A DNA stretch of 64,000 nt from Lutraria lutraria. Lineage: Eukaryota; Mollusca; Bivalvia; Venerida; Mactridae. The DNA is taken from assembly GCA_964023205.1 (NCBI GenBank), contig OZ026841.1, forward strand, positions 27,690,399 through 27,754,398, in the 5' to 3' direction. Below, piece by piece: positions 24,592 to 36,200 of the stretch. Position 1 is the first letter of the stretch. Each line of letters opens with the position of its first letter. The notes beneath the pieces were generated by a model. That model was not told the origin of the DNA, searched no databases, and saw only the letters and a list, made by a program, of their open reading frames with translations. The position numbers and the translations under genes are program-made.

Positions 24592-25193
24592 CTGAAACAA
24601 AGCAACAATATCCAAATGATCGTAACTTGTTGAATGCCCAAGCTGTATATTGATGTATATTTTTAGTAGAATGAATTAGATTAGGAATTGAATAATGCAG
24701 TATCTGATTGGTTTAGGCTGCTGAAAGACAACCATTAAGACAACCATATGCCCCATATCCCTGAGAGTCGAAATACCCATAGGAGGAGGTGTTCCAGCTA
24801 GGTTACTGAGGGTAGTTGACTCTATCCAGGTGCACACCTATTTTTGAAATAATGCACAGAGGGGTGCCTGGAGTTAACTTCAACTATGAGGCGCCTCGTG
24901 ACCTAAAAACTAACTTACACATGAATTGTGATATAAAGCATGTAGATAATTTAAATGCAAGCATGAACCACACGACTAATGAACTATTATAATTCATATC
25001 TTTTAAATATTGAATCAAATAAATGATTATGAGCAGATTTGTTAATAAGCAGGCCTCAAACAAGTGTCAAGAGCAATTAGTTTTACACTGAGTCATCATA
25101 CTGTTACACACATTAATTTATACTGCTCTTTATCAATTTTACTTTCAGTATTTATCAAGAACACTTATACAATAAGTATGACAAGCTGCTTAC
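24592..25193. other. Intron-like, no gene seen
   Basis: Lies between the two exons of the broken minus-strand gene. Includes a GC-richer stretch at 24700-24900 (CCCATAGGAGGAGGTG) that may be a dispersed repeat. Confidence 0.4.
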
Positions 25194-25321
25194 CAGTTTC
25201 ATTGACTGTATTCAGGTCTGTTTAAGATCCATTTCTTTCAATATTTCAGTAGGTGAGAGATTAGCATCACGTAGCAGTTGATCAAATCTAAATTTCTCGT
25301 CATTCAGATTTTCTTTCTCGG
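25194..25321 (-). pseudogene. Upstream exon of the same gene, one frameshift
   Basis: Acceptor TTTATGCTTCAG and donor ACTG|GTAAGC bound 128 bp. One frame encodes EKENLNDEKFRFDQLL, then RDANLSPTEILKEMD, and hits TGA. Shifting one base near 25220 restores DLNTVNET to the donor. The charged, helical composition looks coding. It is placed with the 23.7-24.6 kb exon by strand and proximity only. Confidence 0.45.
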
Positions 25322-26076
25322 CTGAAGCATAAATTATGACAATTTGACAATTGCCTTAGTTTTCCAAAGATGTGATTGAAGGTGCGATTTTCATATAGAG
25401 GAAGGCTATAGTATAACACAATTTCAAATGACCAAGATTTCAATGTCTCAGATCATATTTTTGTTTAAACCCTATACAATGTTACCCAGTCCTTCGGACA
25501 CATGCTGATATATCTCACTTACTGACGAATTTAAAGAACATCTTTATATCTTAATTAAATAATAACAATATAATGTTACGCTCTCAATTTGTTCATGTGT
25601 TAAAGGTTTGTTAAAGCTTAAAGCTACACTGTTTCTTTGATCAATGTAAAATAATCAACCATATAGCAACTGAGAATGAAAGTAAAGTATAAATGTGTAT
25701 TATGACGTTATGCAACTCAATTTTACATACAAACTTAGACATAAATAAAAGAGTCATGAAAGTGTACAAAAAAGCCACTTACAGTGCTAAATATATAAGT
25801 TGTAATCATTTTGAATAAGTCCATCTTTGTTTGATCTCATAATTAAATGAGATCAATTTAAACACCACTATTTTACCAACTTTTTAATGCCACGTATGTA
25901 GAAAAATCTAAATTTTGACAGTTATGAGTCTTAATTAGGATAGAGGCTATGTAGTGTTAGTTTGATGATGCAGCCACTATTTATAGAATGTTGAACAAAA
26001 AATCACCTTCAATCACTTAATAATACACAGAAATGAATTTATGTTAAAACAACATTATATGTTCAACCATTCATGT
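25322..26076. other. No gene seen
   Basis: AT-rich; no splice-flanked frame found. Confidence 0.45.
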
Positions 26077-26277
26077 ACTGTGGAATCATTAATTTTCGTT
26101 GGGTTCAATTTTCGTTGTTTTTACTAAAATGGCTATTTCGTGGGGACATAAATTCGTGATTTTGATTTTTGAAAAGAAATGCCTTATCTCCGCATTTGAA
26201 TTTGTGCGGATTTGATTTCGTGGATGAGTCGAAATCCATGAAATTAAATCCTAACTGAAAATTAATGATTCCACAGT
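26077..26277. mobile_element. MITE with 21-bp terminal inverted repeats
   Basis: Ends ACTGTGGAATCATTAATTTT(C) at 26077-26097 and its perfect complement at 26257-26277. The subterminal parts also pair (TTTCGT... ACGAAA types). It is 201 bp with no coding capacity. This is a common design for non-autonomous DNA transposons. Confidence 0.85.
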
Positions 26278-27271
26278 CTTACAAAATGTACCATGTTTGC
26301 AGGTATTTTTCTTTGTGATAACTATCAAATTTGAATTGAACAGTTCACAACTACTTTATTAGTACTATTATCAATAAATAGATTTTATCATTTGGAAGCC
26401 ATTTCCAGTGCAGTGTGGAAATCTTCAACAAGTTTAAGCCATTGTGTTGTTTGTTTGGAAAACAACCAACAGTAAAGTACTCATTGTACAGTCTGAGTAG
26501 ACATAAGAAATATCTGGTTAAAGTCTCCATATCACAACAAAAATGACCGCCGTCAAAAAATTGACTGTTGAAGTTTGAATGGTTATTGTTCAGCACACGA
26601 TGGGAAAATACCCAAATAAAGACAAGACTGAGAAAAAGTTATGAAATGTATATTTTGTTTATATAAACGAAAATTGAAAGAAATGCAGTTAAAAATATTC
26701 AATTTTTGTGCAACTATCCTTCGAATTTAATATCACAAAAATACACAAACAATGGTCCATTAGCAAGTTCAAAGTGTTCTCTAGATGTTCAAACAAAGAT
26801 TATGTCTAATATCCACAATATCACAATATGTAATGTCCATCATTTACAAAATGGGAATAATTTCAATGGCTGAACTGTCAAATGAAAATAATTCCCCAAA
26901 AAAGTATGGTGTTTCTTTTGCCACTAAATCTTACTAAAACTCGACCAAATGTTTTGTACACATACATGTATACTGAAAAAAACAAAACGTATTGTAAAAT
27001 GTAATTATATAACAAAGTTACGATTAAATGTAATACGATATATTTAATTTAATTAATATACTTATTGCAATAATAATAATGTATTATATTTGTAACGATC
27101 CAAAAACATAAGTTTTGTTCAAAATGACTTCAGTCCTTTTCAGTAATGCTCTGGACGAAGCGTAATGGATGAATGGAAAGGCACACACAGTTGATCGATT
27201 TACTCTCCCAGTAGGGAGCATTTTAAATGAGTTCCAGCCTAAAACATTAATAAAATTGATATTTATTTTAC
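26278..27271. other. No gene seen
   Basis: AT-rich. The minus-strand frame near 26350-26596 has no splice or start context that I would trust. Confidence 0.4.
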
Positions 27272-27370
27272 CTATACATGTACAATTTCAAACTCTAAAT
27301 CTCCTCCATTGTAGTCATTGTACAGGTCTTCAGATTCATAAACTTCATTGTCACCAATGTACTGGACCTG
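27272..27370 (-). CDS. Terminal exon encoding an acidic tail
   Basis: Acceptor AACTGCAGTCTAG, then 32 codons in phase 0 and TAG. The peptide opens QVQYIGDNEVYESEDLYNDY and is strongly acidic and Tyr-rich. An AATAAA lies within about 15 bases downstream on the minus strand (near 27262-27267), which fits a terminal exon with a very short 3' UTR. It may be the last exon of the gene whose earlier pieces lie at 30.1 and 31.6 kb, but the linking exons were not found. Confidence 0.45.
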   Translation of the reverse strand, partial: QVQYIGDNEVYESEDLYNDYNGGDLEFEIVHV

Positions 27371-27744
27371 CTAGACTGCAGTTTGCATACTACCAAACTG
27401 CCTGAAATATTAATAAAAGGCAATTACAGTGATTTGTTTTGATTTTTCATCTAGTTTCCTCCTTCAGTTAGTGAAGTAACATCATAAAACATATTTGAGT
27501 GCATAATGCAGCACAATATATAAACATTACAACATAAAACTTAAAATCAAAATGTTAGATTACCCCATCCACCAATATTACAGTAAAAAATTCCCATGAA
27601 TAATAATTCTTATCTCAGTCTTCGCGAAAGTGGGAAAAAGCACCAGAAATTCAGTCAGGCATCAAAAATATTTGGCCGGACCGAATCAATTTTGGCCGGA
27701 CCGAAAAAATATTAGTAGTAACAACAATAAAAGTCAAAGGTTTT

Positions 27745-29002
27745 AACTCACATGACAATCACTGTTCACTCATTAAAACTTTGTTTTGAACCAGTGACCT
27801 AGTTTTTGACCCCAGATGACTCATGTTAGAACTTGCGCTACATATAAATAAGACAAACATTCTGACAAAATTTAGTGAAGAACCAATCAAAACCATGAAA
27901 ACTACAGCATAGACAAGGTTTTCCTAAGATTTGACCTTGTGACCTAGTTTTTGACCCCAGATTACCTATGTTCGAATTTGTCTTACATATCATTAAGACA
28001 AACATTCTGACAAGGTTTAATGAAGATACAATCAAATTTTGACATCTACAGTATAATAACGTTTTCCTAAGATTTGACCTCGTGACCTAGTTTTTTACCC
28101 TAGATGACCCATATTTAAACCTATACATAATATCATGAAGACAAACAATCAGACAAGGTTTGGCCAAGATCCAATTAAAACCATGCAATTAAAAGCTATT
28201 ACAAGATGTTTACCAAAGATTTGACCTGGTGACACAGTTTTTGACCCCGGCTGACTCATATTCAACCTTGATCCACATATTATTGAGGCAAACATTTTGA
28301 CAAGGTTTAGAGAAGATTCAATTAAACTGTGACAGCTACAGTGTTAACAAAGTTTTCCTAAGATTTGACCTGTTGACCTAGTTATTGACCCCAGATGACC
28401 CATATTTGTACTTGACGGTTATATCATTAAAACAAACAATTTGACAAAGCTTGGTGAAGATCCAATTATAACTGTGAAAAATATAGTGTTAACATGGTTT
28501 TTCATAAGATTTGACCTAGAGACCTAGTTTTTGACCCAAGATGACCCATGTTCAAAATCGTTCAAGATATTATGATGACAAACATTCTGACAAGGTTTCA
28601 TGTTGATCCAATCAAAACAGTGACTTCTAGAGTGTTCACAAGGTTTTCCAGCAATTTGCCCTAGTGACCTAGTTTTACTACAGAAATGACCCATTATCAA
28701 ACTTGACCTACATATTATTGAAATAAACATTCAGACAAAGTTTCATGAAGTGATTTCTAAAGTGTTCACAAGGTTTTCCCTTATTTGGTCCTGGTGACCT
28801 AGTTTTTGACCCCAAATGGCCCAATATCGAATTGTCCGAGGTTTTGTTGATATTAATGTTCTGACCCAGTTTTGCTTAAGTTGGGCTAAAAATGTGGCCT
28901 CTAGTATGTTCACAACATAAAGTTTGACGACGCAGGACGCCGGACAGAGACTGATCCTAAAAGCTCACCCCTGTCACTTAAATGTGACATGTGAGCTAAA
29001 AA
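27745..29002 (-). repeat. R2 family element, minus orientation
   Basis: Starts AACTCACATGACAATCACTG, slightly truncated before the GGCCATATTGGCC end, and finishes GTGACATGTGAGCTAAAAAT. Sub-repeats match those at 17.4-18.7 kb closely, so the two copies are near relatives. Confidence 0.85.
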
Positions 29003-29928
29003 TCACATGTTTTAACAATTTTTCATAGCACAATATTAAACAAAAAGAAACAGGAAACATTTTGTCTTTAAGTCAGAAAATTTTCATTTAGACACACAAC
29101 AGCATAAAATTTCTTCGTTTTACTTCTATGTTTTTCCGTAAGATACGTCTCTGTATGACTATCAAATACCTGAACCAGACTGTACAGCGGTCGTTTATTC
29201 ATGGTTTTGATAATTAGTTGTATTCGGCGATGTTTTGACTTTATCGCTATACATCGATCAGTAAAATGAAAGTCGATCCAAAACAACAACACGCACGTAA
29301 ACTTATTAATTTATATGGCGCGGTTAAATTACATTGATCGTAAAAATTACTTCTTTTATTATTATACGAAATTGACAAGCCATGCGTCCCATTTATACGA
29401 AATGGAAAAGCGATGCGTCCTGAGGACGGACATCTATGCTGTGTCTGCATCTTTTGGTGGAAATGTGCGTCTGGGACGCAGGCCAAAATGAATCACTGTG
29501 ATTTGCTTGAATGAAAAAAGGTTTCGAAGAACAGACAATCTTATATAAAGCACTAAAAGGCATGAATCCTGTGTAGTTTAATCAGCGACGCAGAAATGTT
29601 TTCGTTCCGCCATTTAAACAACCAACTTGCGCATGCGCGTTGTGAACGAACCGGAAACAATTAATCGTACCTGCTGATTTCGTACCAAATAATACGAATA
29701 TTTCAACGGTCATGAGGACCGGCAAACTTTGATTGTTATTTGGACTGAACTGAATATCATCAGTCATGACTGGCAGTCCAGTGACTTTCGCGAAGACTGT
29801 GACCCATACCGAAAAAAGTTACAAAAAAGTTATGCTTTTTGAGTCAAAAATAGTTACCAAAAAAGCATAACTAAGTTATACAAGTTTGGAACCATTTATT
29901 TCAACTGTTTGAAGATGAACGATGCATG

Positions 29929-29997
29929 ACGTTGACGCCGGACAAAGACTGATCACAAAAGCTCACCCTGAGCACAAGTGCTCATGTGAGCTAAAAA
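29929..29997 (-). repeat. R1/R2-like terminal fragment
   Basis: GACGCCGGACAAAGACTGAT then CACCCTGAGCACAAGTGCTC and TGAGCTAAAAAC: only the AGCTCA-end of an element, without sub-repeats. Confidence 0.6.
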
Positions 29998-30052
29998 CAG
30001 TCTAAGAAGTATTGAACAAATTAATGTATCATTAGATTTGATGTATATTTAC

Positions 30053-30123
30053 CCAGCCTTGCAAGAACAACGAGCAGCGTGCATGTAGTCTCTCTGCTTG
30101 TCTAAACACATCCTACATTGATG
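30053..30123 (-). CDS. Exon fragment with CxxC...CxC zinc-binding motif
   Basis: The minus-strand frame opens after a TGA and reads HQCRMCLDKQRDYMHAARCS then CKAG up to a GGTAAAT donor, ending in phase 2. The CSCKAG word resembles the CxC half of SWIM-type zinc fingers, whose second half (C-x-H) would lie in the next exon. The acceptor is weak and the start uncertain. A SWIM-like protein would also suit the candidate exon at 31.6 kb. Family assignment is tentative. Confidence 0.35.
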
Positions 30124-30195
30124 TCACTGTTTCTTGTCTGTCATTTTCTGTGAAGGGATTACAGTAGAATTAAAAAGAGACACAGGGGTGTCAAC

Positions 30196-30277
30196 GATTC
30201 CTAAACTGGTTCCCGTTGACTTGTGTGTACAAAGCCAACAGGTACGGCCTAAATTTTCCAGGACGCTGATTGGTCAA
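30196..30277 (+). repeat. Left arm of a 1.4-kb inverted-repeat pair
   Basis: CTAAACTGGTTCCCGTT, ACAGGTACGG and CTAAATTTTCCAG here match, in reverse complement, 31491-31578. See the right arm. Confidence 0.7.
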
Positions 30278-31490
30278 TTTCGATCGGAATCCGGGCAGAA
30301 TTCTGCCCGGGGGATCTCGCGAGACTTTGCATTATCGATGCACATTTCGCGCGTAATTTAAATAATAGATAAAGATTAGGGAACTGGATAGTTATTTTCT
30401 GATCTTGGTCGTTGGAACACTTAATTAAGTAGCATTTAAATACACACAGCGTATTTAAATATATTTTGAAATAGAATACCGACACTTAAAAAAATATATA
30501 TTTAAGAAATATTTTTAAAATTGAGTACTCGATCACGGTCGGTGTGGGAGAAATTTTTTCACTTATGTAAATTTTTATTAGTACATGTATTCGTTGAACT
30601 GTCAAATAACATAAATCACCGTACACAATTGCACTTTTTGAGTGTTTATATTCTTATAAAATTCATATAAATATGCTATGCTAATAATACATTTAAAAGT
30701 CGTGCCCAATCTGATTCTGGACTACGCGCGTGTTTTAAAATTAATGCAAACAGTATAGTTGATCATCAATTGACCAGTATATATCACTGCTCAATTTCAA
30801 TAAATGCATTGATAAAATCAGGATAAGTAGCCAAGTAAGAAGTTGTTATGCAATATTACGTAACACGACCGTCTCACTTCCTGCACCCTTATAAGGGAGA
30901 AATATTTTATGGATCATTTCACCGAAGGGGGTCAATATATACTTTAGCACTTGTGCCTGATACCATGTTAAATTTACAATATACAGCATATATCATAATC
31001 TTAATTACTCCTAATTTAACTCAGTTCTGTAAAGTCAGGTGTTAACGAAAAGGAATTAAGTAACAAAATAACCACTTAAAACGTCACTAGACATATACTG
31101 ATATACATTTTGTATATAAGATATATATTTTAATTGTAAATAAAGAAAAATATGTTTTAAAGGAATTAATACATATTACACCGAACTATGCATATATTTA
31201 TACATATGATTTTTAAAAAAAAGACAACCATTTAACAACAATAAAAAAATAAATCAAGGCATTAAAATTAATTGATATTTTCAAGATATGTATCTTTTAT
31301 ATGTTATATGACTATACTGTAACGAATATTCACATAGTAACTTCTAGCATCTATATTTTTTATTTTGAATAAAGGGTATCCACGAGGTATTCAAACATTA
31401 GCACTAACATCTCCGCGTACATTTATCAGATGTACGGAAATCCCCGATGTTTCTCGAATGAACAGCAACCAATGAAATAGCTAAAACGGG

Positions 31491-31578
31491 TTGACCAATC
31501 AGAACGCTGGAAAATTTAGACCGTACCTGTTCCTTTGGTGCACTGCATCATGGAACGGGAACCAGTTTAAACGATTCC
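31491..31578 (-). repeat. Right arm of the inverted-repeat pair
   Basis: Reverse complement carries TTTAAACTGGTTCCCGTTCC, ACAGGTACGGTCTAAATTTT and CTGATTGGTCAA as in 30196-30277. The arms are about 80 bp, imperfect, around a 1.2-kb interior with no coding frame. They could be terminal inverted repeats of a non-autonomous transposon or an inverted duplication. Confidence 0.7.
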
Positions 31579-31787
31579 ATGGTAAAGAACTGCTTTAACG
31601 TGTCCAAAGACAAAGAAGTTATACCTGTCCATTGATTTTTATGCGTCAATGACTCAGCAGTGTACACTCCTGGTGTGTGTACCAAGTACTTCCATATGTC
31701 GCTGACTTGAAATGGCAGCCATTTACCGACATTGTTTTCCAATTTCTCTTCAGGAATTGTGTACCGATCACTTAATGTTAAACCATG
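31548..31787 (-). CDS. Candidate exon, possibly N-terminal part of a SWIM-type protein
   Basis: The open minus frame contains KWLPFQVSDIWKYLVHTPGV followed by YTAESL. This recalls the conserved I-x-x-Y-L-I-x-S-P-G-x-Y-T-x-E block near the N-terminus of uncharacterised metazoan SWIM-domain proteins. The frame runs on to a stop at 31548, overlapping the inverted-repeat arm, so its 3' limit is probably a splice site before about 31640. No ATG start is seen in the frame. Weak to moderate support. Confidence 0.35.
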   Translation of the reverse strand, partial: HGLTLSDRYTIPEEKLENNVGKWLPFQVSDIWKYLVHTPGVYTAESLTHKNQWTGITSLSLDTLKQFFTMESFKLVPVP

Positions 31788-33200
31788 CAATTAAGGTTTA
31801 TTCTTATAACATTCTTGATCTGCCCCATTTAAACAAAAATAATATTCTGAATAAACAGTTTCTTGAATATTACTGTCCTTTTGTCTCTCCATGCTTTGCT
31901 TTCATTTCAAAATAACCCGGAACCATTTTTTGCCAACCAGCATTATGCGCATGTGCAGGATATCGCATTGCAAACAAAAACAATCAAGTTTGTATACCTG
32001 CATAATATCTATAGTAATAGAAAAGGTATCCATGGCAATGGTGATTTAAAAGTGGTGTTGATCAATCAACTGTAACTGCATAAAAAATCAACCATCAAAT
32101 CACATTTATAAGTTTGTGGTCGCCAGCAGAAAGCATCCAACTAAGAGTAAACACTGTTTATTTGATTAAAATCCACCAAATATTTACAAAAAGCTCAAAG
32201 TTTCACCATATCACCTCCAAATTAAAACATGTCAATCAGGCTGTCACTTTGAAGTTTATAAAGACTGGCAATTTTTGGTCAATTTTTCACAGTTAAACAC
32301 AATTACAGAAATAAACTCATCATACTTTTGTAAGAGGCAATGCCTTTCTTCAAAATATGAAAGACTCCAAGTCACAGCTGAGTGTTAAACGTCAGAAATA
32401 ACAAAATATCGCAGGACACTCGACTGTTTTGAATGCCGAAGCAACCATGTTGACAGCAAAATGATGCAAAGTAATCCTGTTGTTTGATTGTAAAGGTTGT
32501 AGCCAATCAGCAAGTAGTAATTCATTCAGTACGGTCTAGCATAGTCTAGTAGTCTAAACTTAGTATGGATCCTTCTGTGATGAAACAGTTGAGCGTCCAG
32601 AGATAATATGTTATTTCCATCATATATTGCTCAGCTGTGACCAATATCATTGTCACATGTATATATTTTGAATCATGTAATATTGCTATACTCACATCAG
32701 CTTATTGAAGTTTATATAAATATATATATCATTTAATCAGTAAGGGATATGATATACTTAGTGACATGAAAATAATGAACAATAATTATAATTCTCACAA
32801 TGTATTACATCAAATATTTGTTAATGCGTGTTGAAAAATCTTCAGCATTACACATAAAATGACAGCTAAGTCTGATATGATAAACAAAACAAATAACTCT
32901 TCTTTTATAATTTGACAACTTGCACTGTAATTCGATAATTTATAAGACAATTCAACCCTTTCCATGTTGATCCTTCATTCAGTGTTACAGTCACAAGACA
33001 TTTTGATTCCTCACTAATTTTTTTAAAGTCTGATTGTTTTATAATATTTATAAAAACATGTTATGGAACAATTGTTAAATAATATTTAATTTTTAATTTA
33101 TAAAATCAGGAAACCACACTTATACTTAAACGAATTCCGTATATTATTGGTACGGTATGAATGTTCTTGGTGTTTCTGGACCTGAATCCGTAATGGCGTG
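31788..33200. other. No gene seen
   Basis: AT-rich. The minus strand at 32390-32450 has an ATG with 18 codons (MVASAFKTVECPAIFCYF) in a slightly GC-richer patch, which might be a first exon, but nothing joins it. Confidence 0.35.
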
Positions 33201-36200
33201 TTATCTACATGCTTGAGAAAAGCTCTCTGATAAGTATCTACAGCACCACTTGATGTTTATACTGAGATAAGTGCCTAAAGAGCATGAGTCCTAACCCTGC
33301 TATTTAAGTGACCCTGTTAAAACAGTATATCATGAGAAAAATGATGAAACAATAAATATACATACTCCATTTCCTTCATAAATGCATCCTGAGGTGCTTT
33401 GTGTGTTGATTCAACAGCATGTGTCTCAATTAGTCAAAAGTCCAGCATGCATGTCCTTCCGTATTTTTGTGATTTCAGAATTGATGGGTTTATATAAATA
33501 CTAAGTATTGCAAGGAAGTTAATAACTTGAACTGGACCATAAACGTTGTCACTCACAGATGAAATAATCATGTACTTTCTAAAATTCAAGTAACTGGTTG
33601 TGTTTACATATATAGCACAACCTCTGTAGAGCAACATCCTGAGGGAGCAGTAAATATTGGCCATTGTTTAGAGGTTGTTGCTCTACAGAGGTTAAATTTA
33701 TAGTAAATATCAGCTTAGGGAAATTTTGAAGGTGTTGTTTATAATAGAGAGGTTGTTGCTCTACAGAGGGTCGCATTGGAGAGGTTGTACTGTACACTTA
33801 TTTACTCAACATCCTTGTTATATACTGTATCTGATATCCAGGATAATCCCAAATAAAATGCATATTTTCTTCAGTATCGTCATAAAAACAAAAACAAGTG
33901 TCACTTAAAAAACTTCTTCCATGTTTCTGTCATGCAGTAATTTACAATAATTCAGATCATTTGAATACTTATAATAATATATTTATATGCAAAGTTCAAA
34001 TCAATATAATCACATAAAAGCTGTGTAGAAAATGTACATGTGTCAAGATGTACAAGATCAAATTGCCAAGAAATTTGTTTAATGCTGTACAATGTATTTC
34101 TAAAGTCTATAAATGTGATTTCCAGCAAGTTTGAACAGCAGACTTATGGCTGCTGATAATTGTATTAAAAAACTTACCTTTGCCAAGTTTTGTGTTAACA
34201 ACTCTGTTGACAAGTTCCAATCAACATTATGACACACAACATATACATATCCAGAGAGGCTTGCCTGTAATTTTCCATCAGTAGTGTAGCCAGCCAGAGG
34301 CACAGGACCTGATTTACAAGACTGAAAGTACTTTAAAGTTTTTTGGCAGACCCCAATTTGAAATCAACCAAATTTAACATCTCCCCACTCTCCACCCATC
34401 AGATCTCGCATTGATTTCAACATGGAAATTGCGAGAATCCTTTGCTGTTCATTCTTCCATCACACACATGAGTATGGAATAATTGTGATCAATAATAATC
34501 CTTCTTGCATCTGAAGTGTTCCTTTTTTTCTCCTACAAACTAATGAAATCTATTTTTGGTCATAAAAACTAATGTTTGTTTACGAGGGAAAGTCTGGTAA
34601 TGATGTCACACAATGGGATTTGTGAAATATATTCAAAGTAAATATCATGAATTTGAAGCGAAACGAAACGTTTATTGTAAAAAAATTATAGCCATTCCAA
34701 AACCAGCCATTGTACAGCGATGTCTATGATCTCGCTATGCTATATACTGACATTGCAAGATTTCAAAAGGTTCCATAACAATCCCTCTGCTATAAGCAAT
34801 GTATTTGTACAACCCATTTCAGCACCTCAACACGTTTGATATGACCAATACATCACCGATCGTAGTGCTGCCTATAATATAAAGTGTAAAACAACTAAAT
34901 ATTTCTGCAACTAGATATATTTATAGGAGATAATGTCCATTACAAACTTTTACAGAAGAAAGGTCTACAATAATTATAATAACAATTTTGCATGTTGATC
35001 GTTTCTTAATAAATATTCATGTAGTTAAAACAGTACAACTTGTTTTAAAATGAACCTAATATGATACAATTTTGTTAACAGAAAGGAGGCAAAATAAGTT
35101 AACTATTCTAGTAGAACTCTTAGAAAGTTTCATTTTTAACAGAATATATTTTTACTGTAAACTTATTTTTACTGTAAACTTATCCATTATTCAATGGTCA
35201 AAATAATAATAATTCTTGATCAAACTGATACAAGAAATACACAAGGGAGACAATTTCAAGTTTATTTATTGTGTGAGATTAGCCTCCCTTCAAACAAACG
35301 GGTAGTAAATTGGATCTTTAAGAATTGAAGAAGTACCATTTTGAAATTCACTGAGGATATTCCAGTCTCTGGTATAGCAATTTTAGGCCAACTTGTTGTT
35401 TTAGTTGCTGATTGACACCTGAAACATAATTTTAATAGAGTTATAGTTATCATATCATAACAGCTATATTGAATGCATGTTTTTTAAAGTTTGTACCTTT
35501 CATGGATCAGTACTTGCATGAAATTAATGAGAATTTCAGTTAGCTGCATTATACATAATAAGCGTAGAAATTTTACAGAACTGTTCTTCATAAAAATCTG
35601 TTTGAAACTTTCTGAGTCTTTCTATTCATACATATTCATGTAATATAAGATAATATATCATTTAGCTTATTATTACCAAATGGCATGTTTTCCTGTCTCC
35701 CTAATAACAACTCTGATGAATAGATGACTTCCTGGTATAAATGTTGTTGATTTGTACTCTTGGTACATCCACATCCAGATTCATCAACAATCAAACCTGG
35801 AAAGAAGTATTTACAATCTCATGCAGGTCTTTCTTTGTGTAAGTTTGAACAGCTTCTTCCTTCATCAGTCTGATTCTATCAAAGCCTCTGTAATTGAGAA
35901 AATATGGAAGTCCTTGAAGTCTGGAACAATAAAAACATCATAGCATTTTTTTTGCAAAATGTGTAAAACATACAAAATGCAATACTTTCTTTGTATCTAA
36001 ATAACAGAAACAATATTGGTAAGTCATACTGTTTCTATAGTTACAATGATTACAATCTTAGCAGAAACTGATCCTTTCACAATTGTTCAATTTGCTACAT
36101 TACATGTAATTGGTCATGTAATGTATGAAAATTATGAAAATAAGAATACAATAAAACCTGTGAACAATGGTCATCTGTGGGAAAGACACAATGTGGCCTT

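Noticed and set aside
29582..29767. Minus frame near a GC-richer, CG-containing patch
   Set aside because: It sits among repeat edges (TTTCGCGAAGACT types). No start context or splice support was found.
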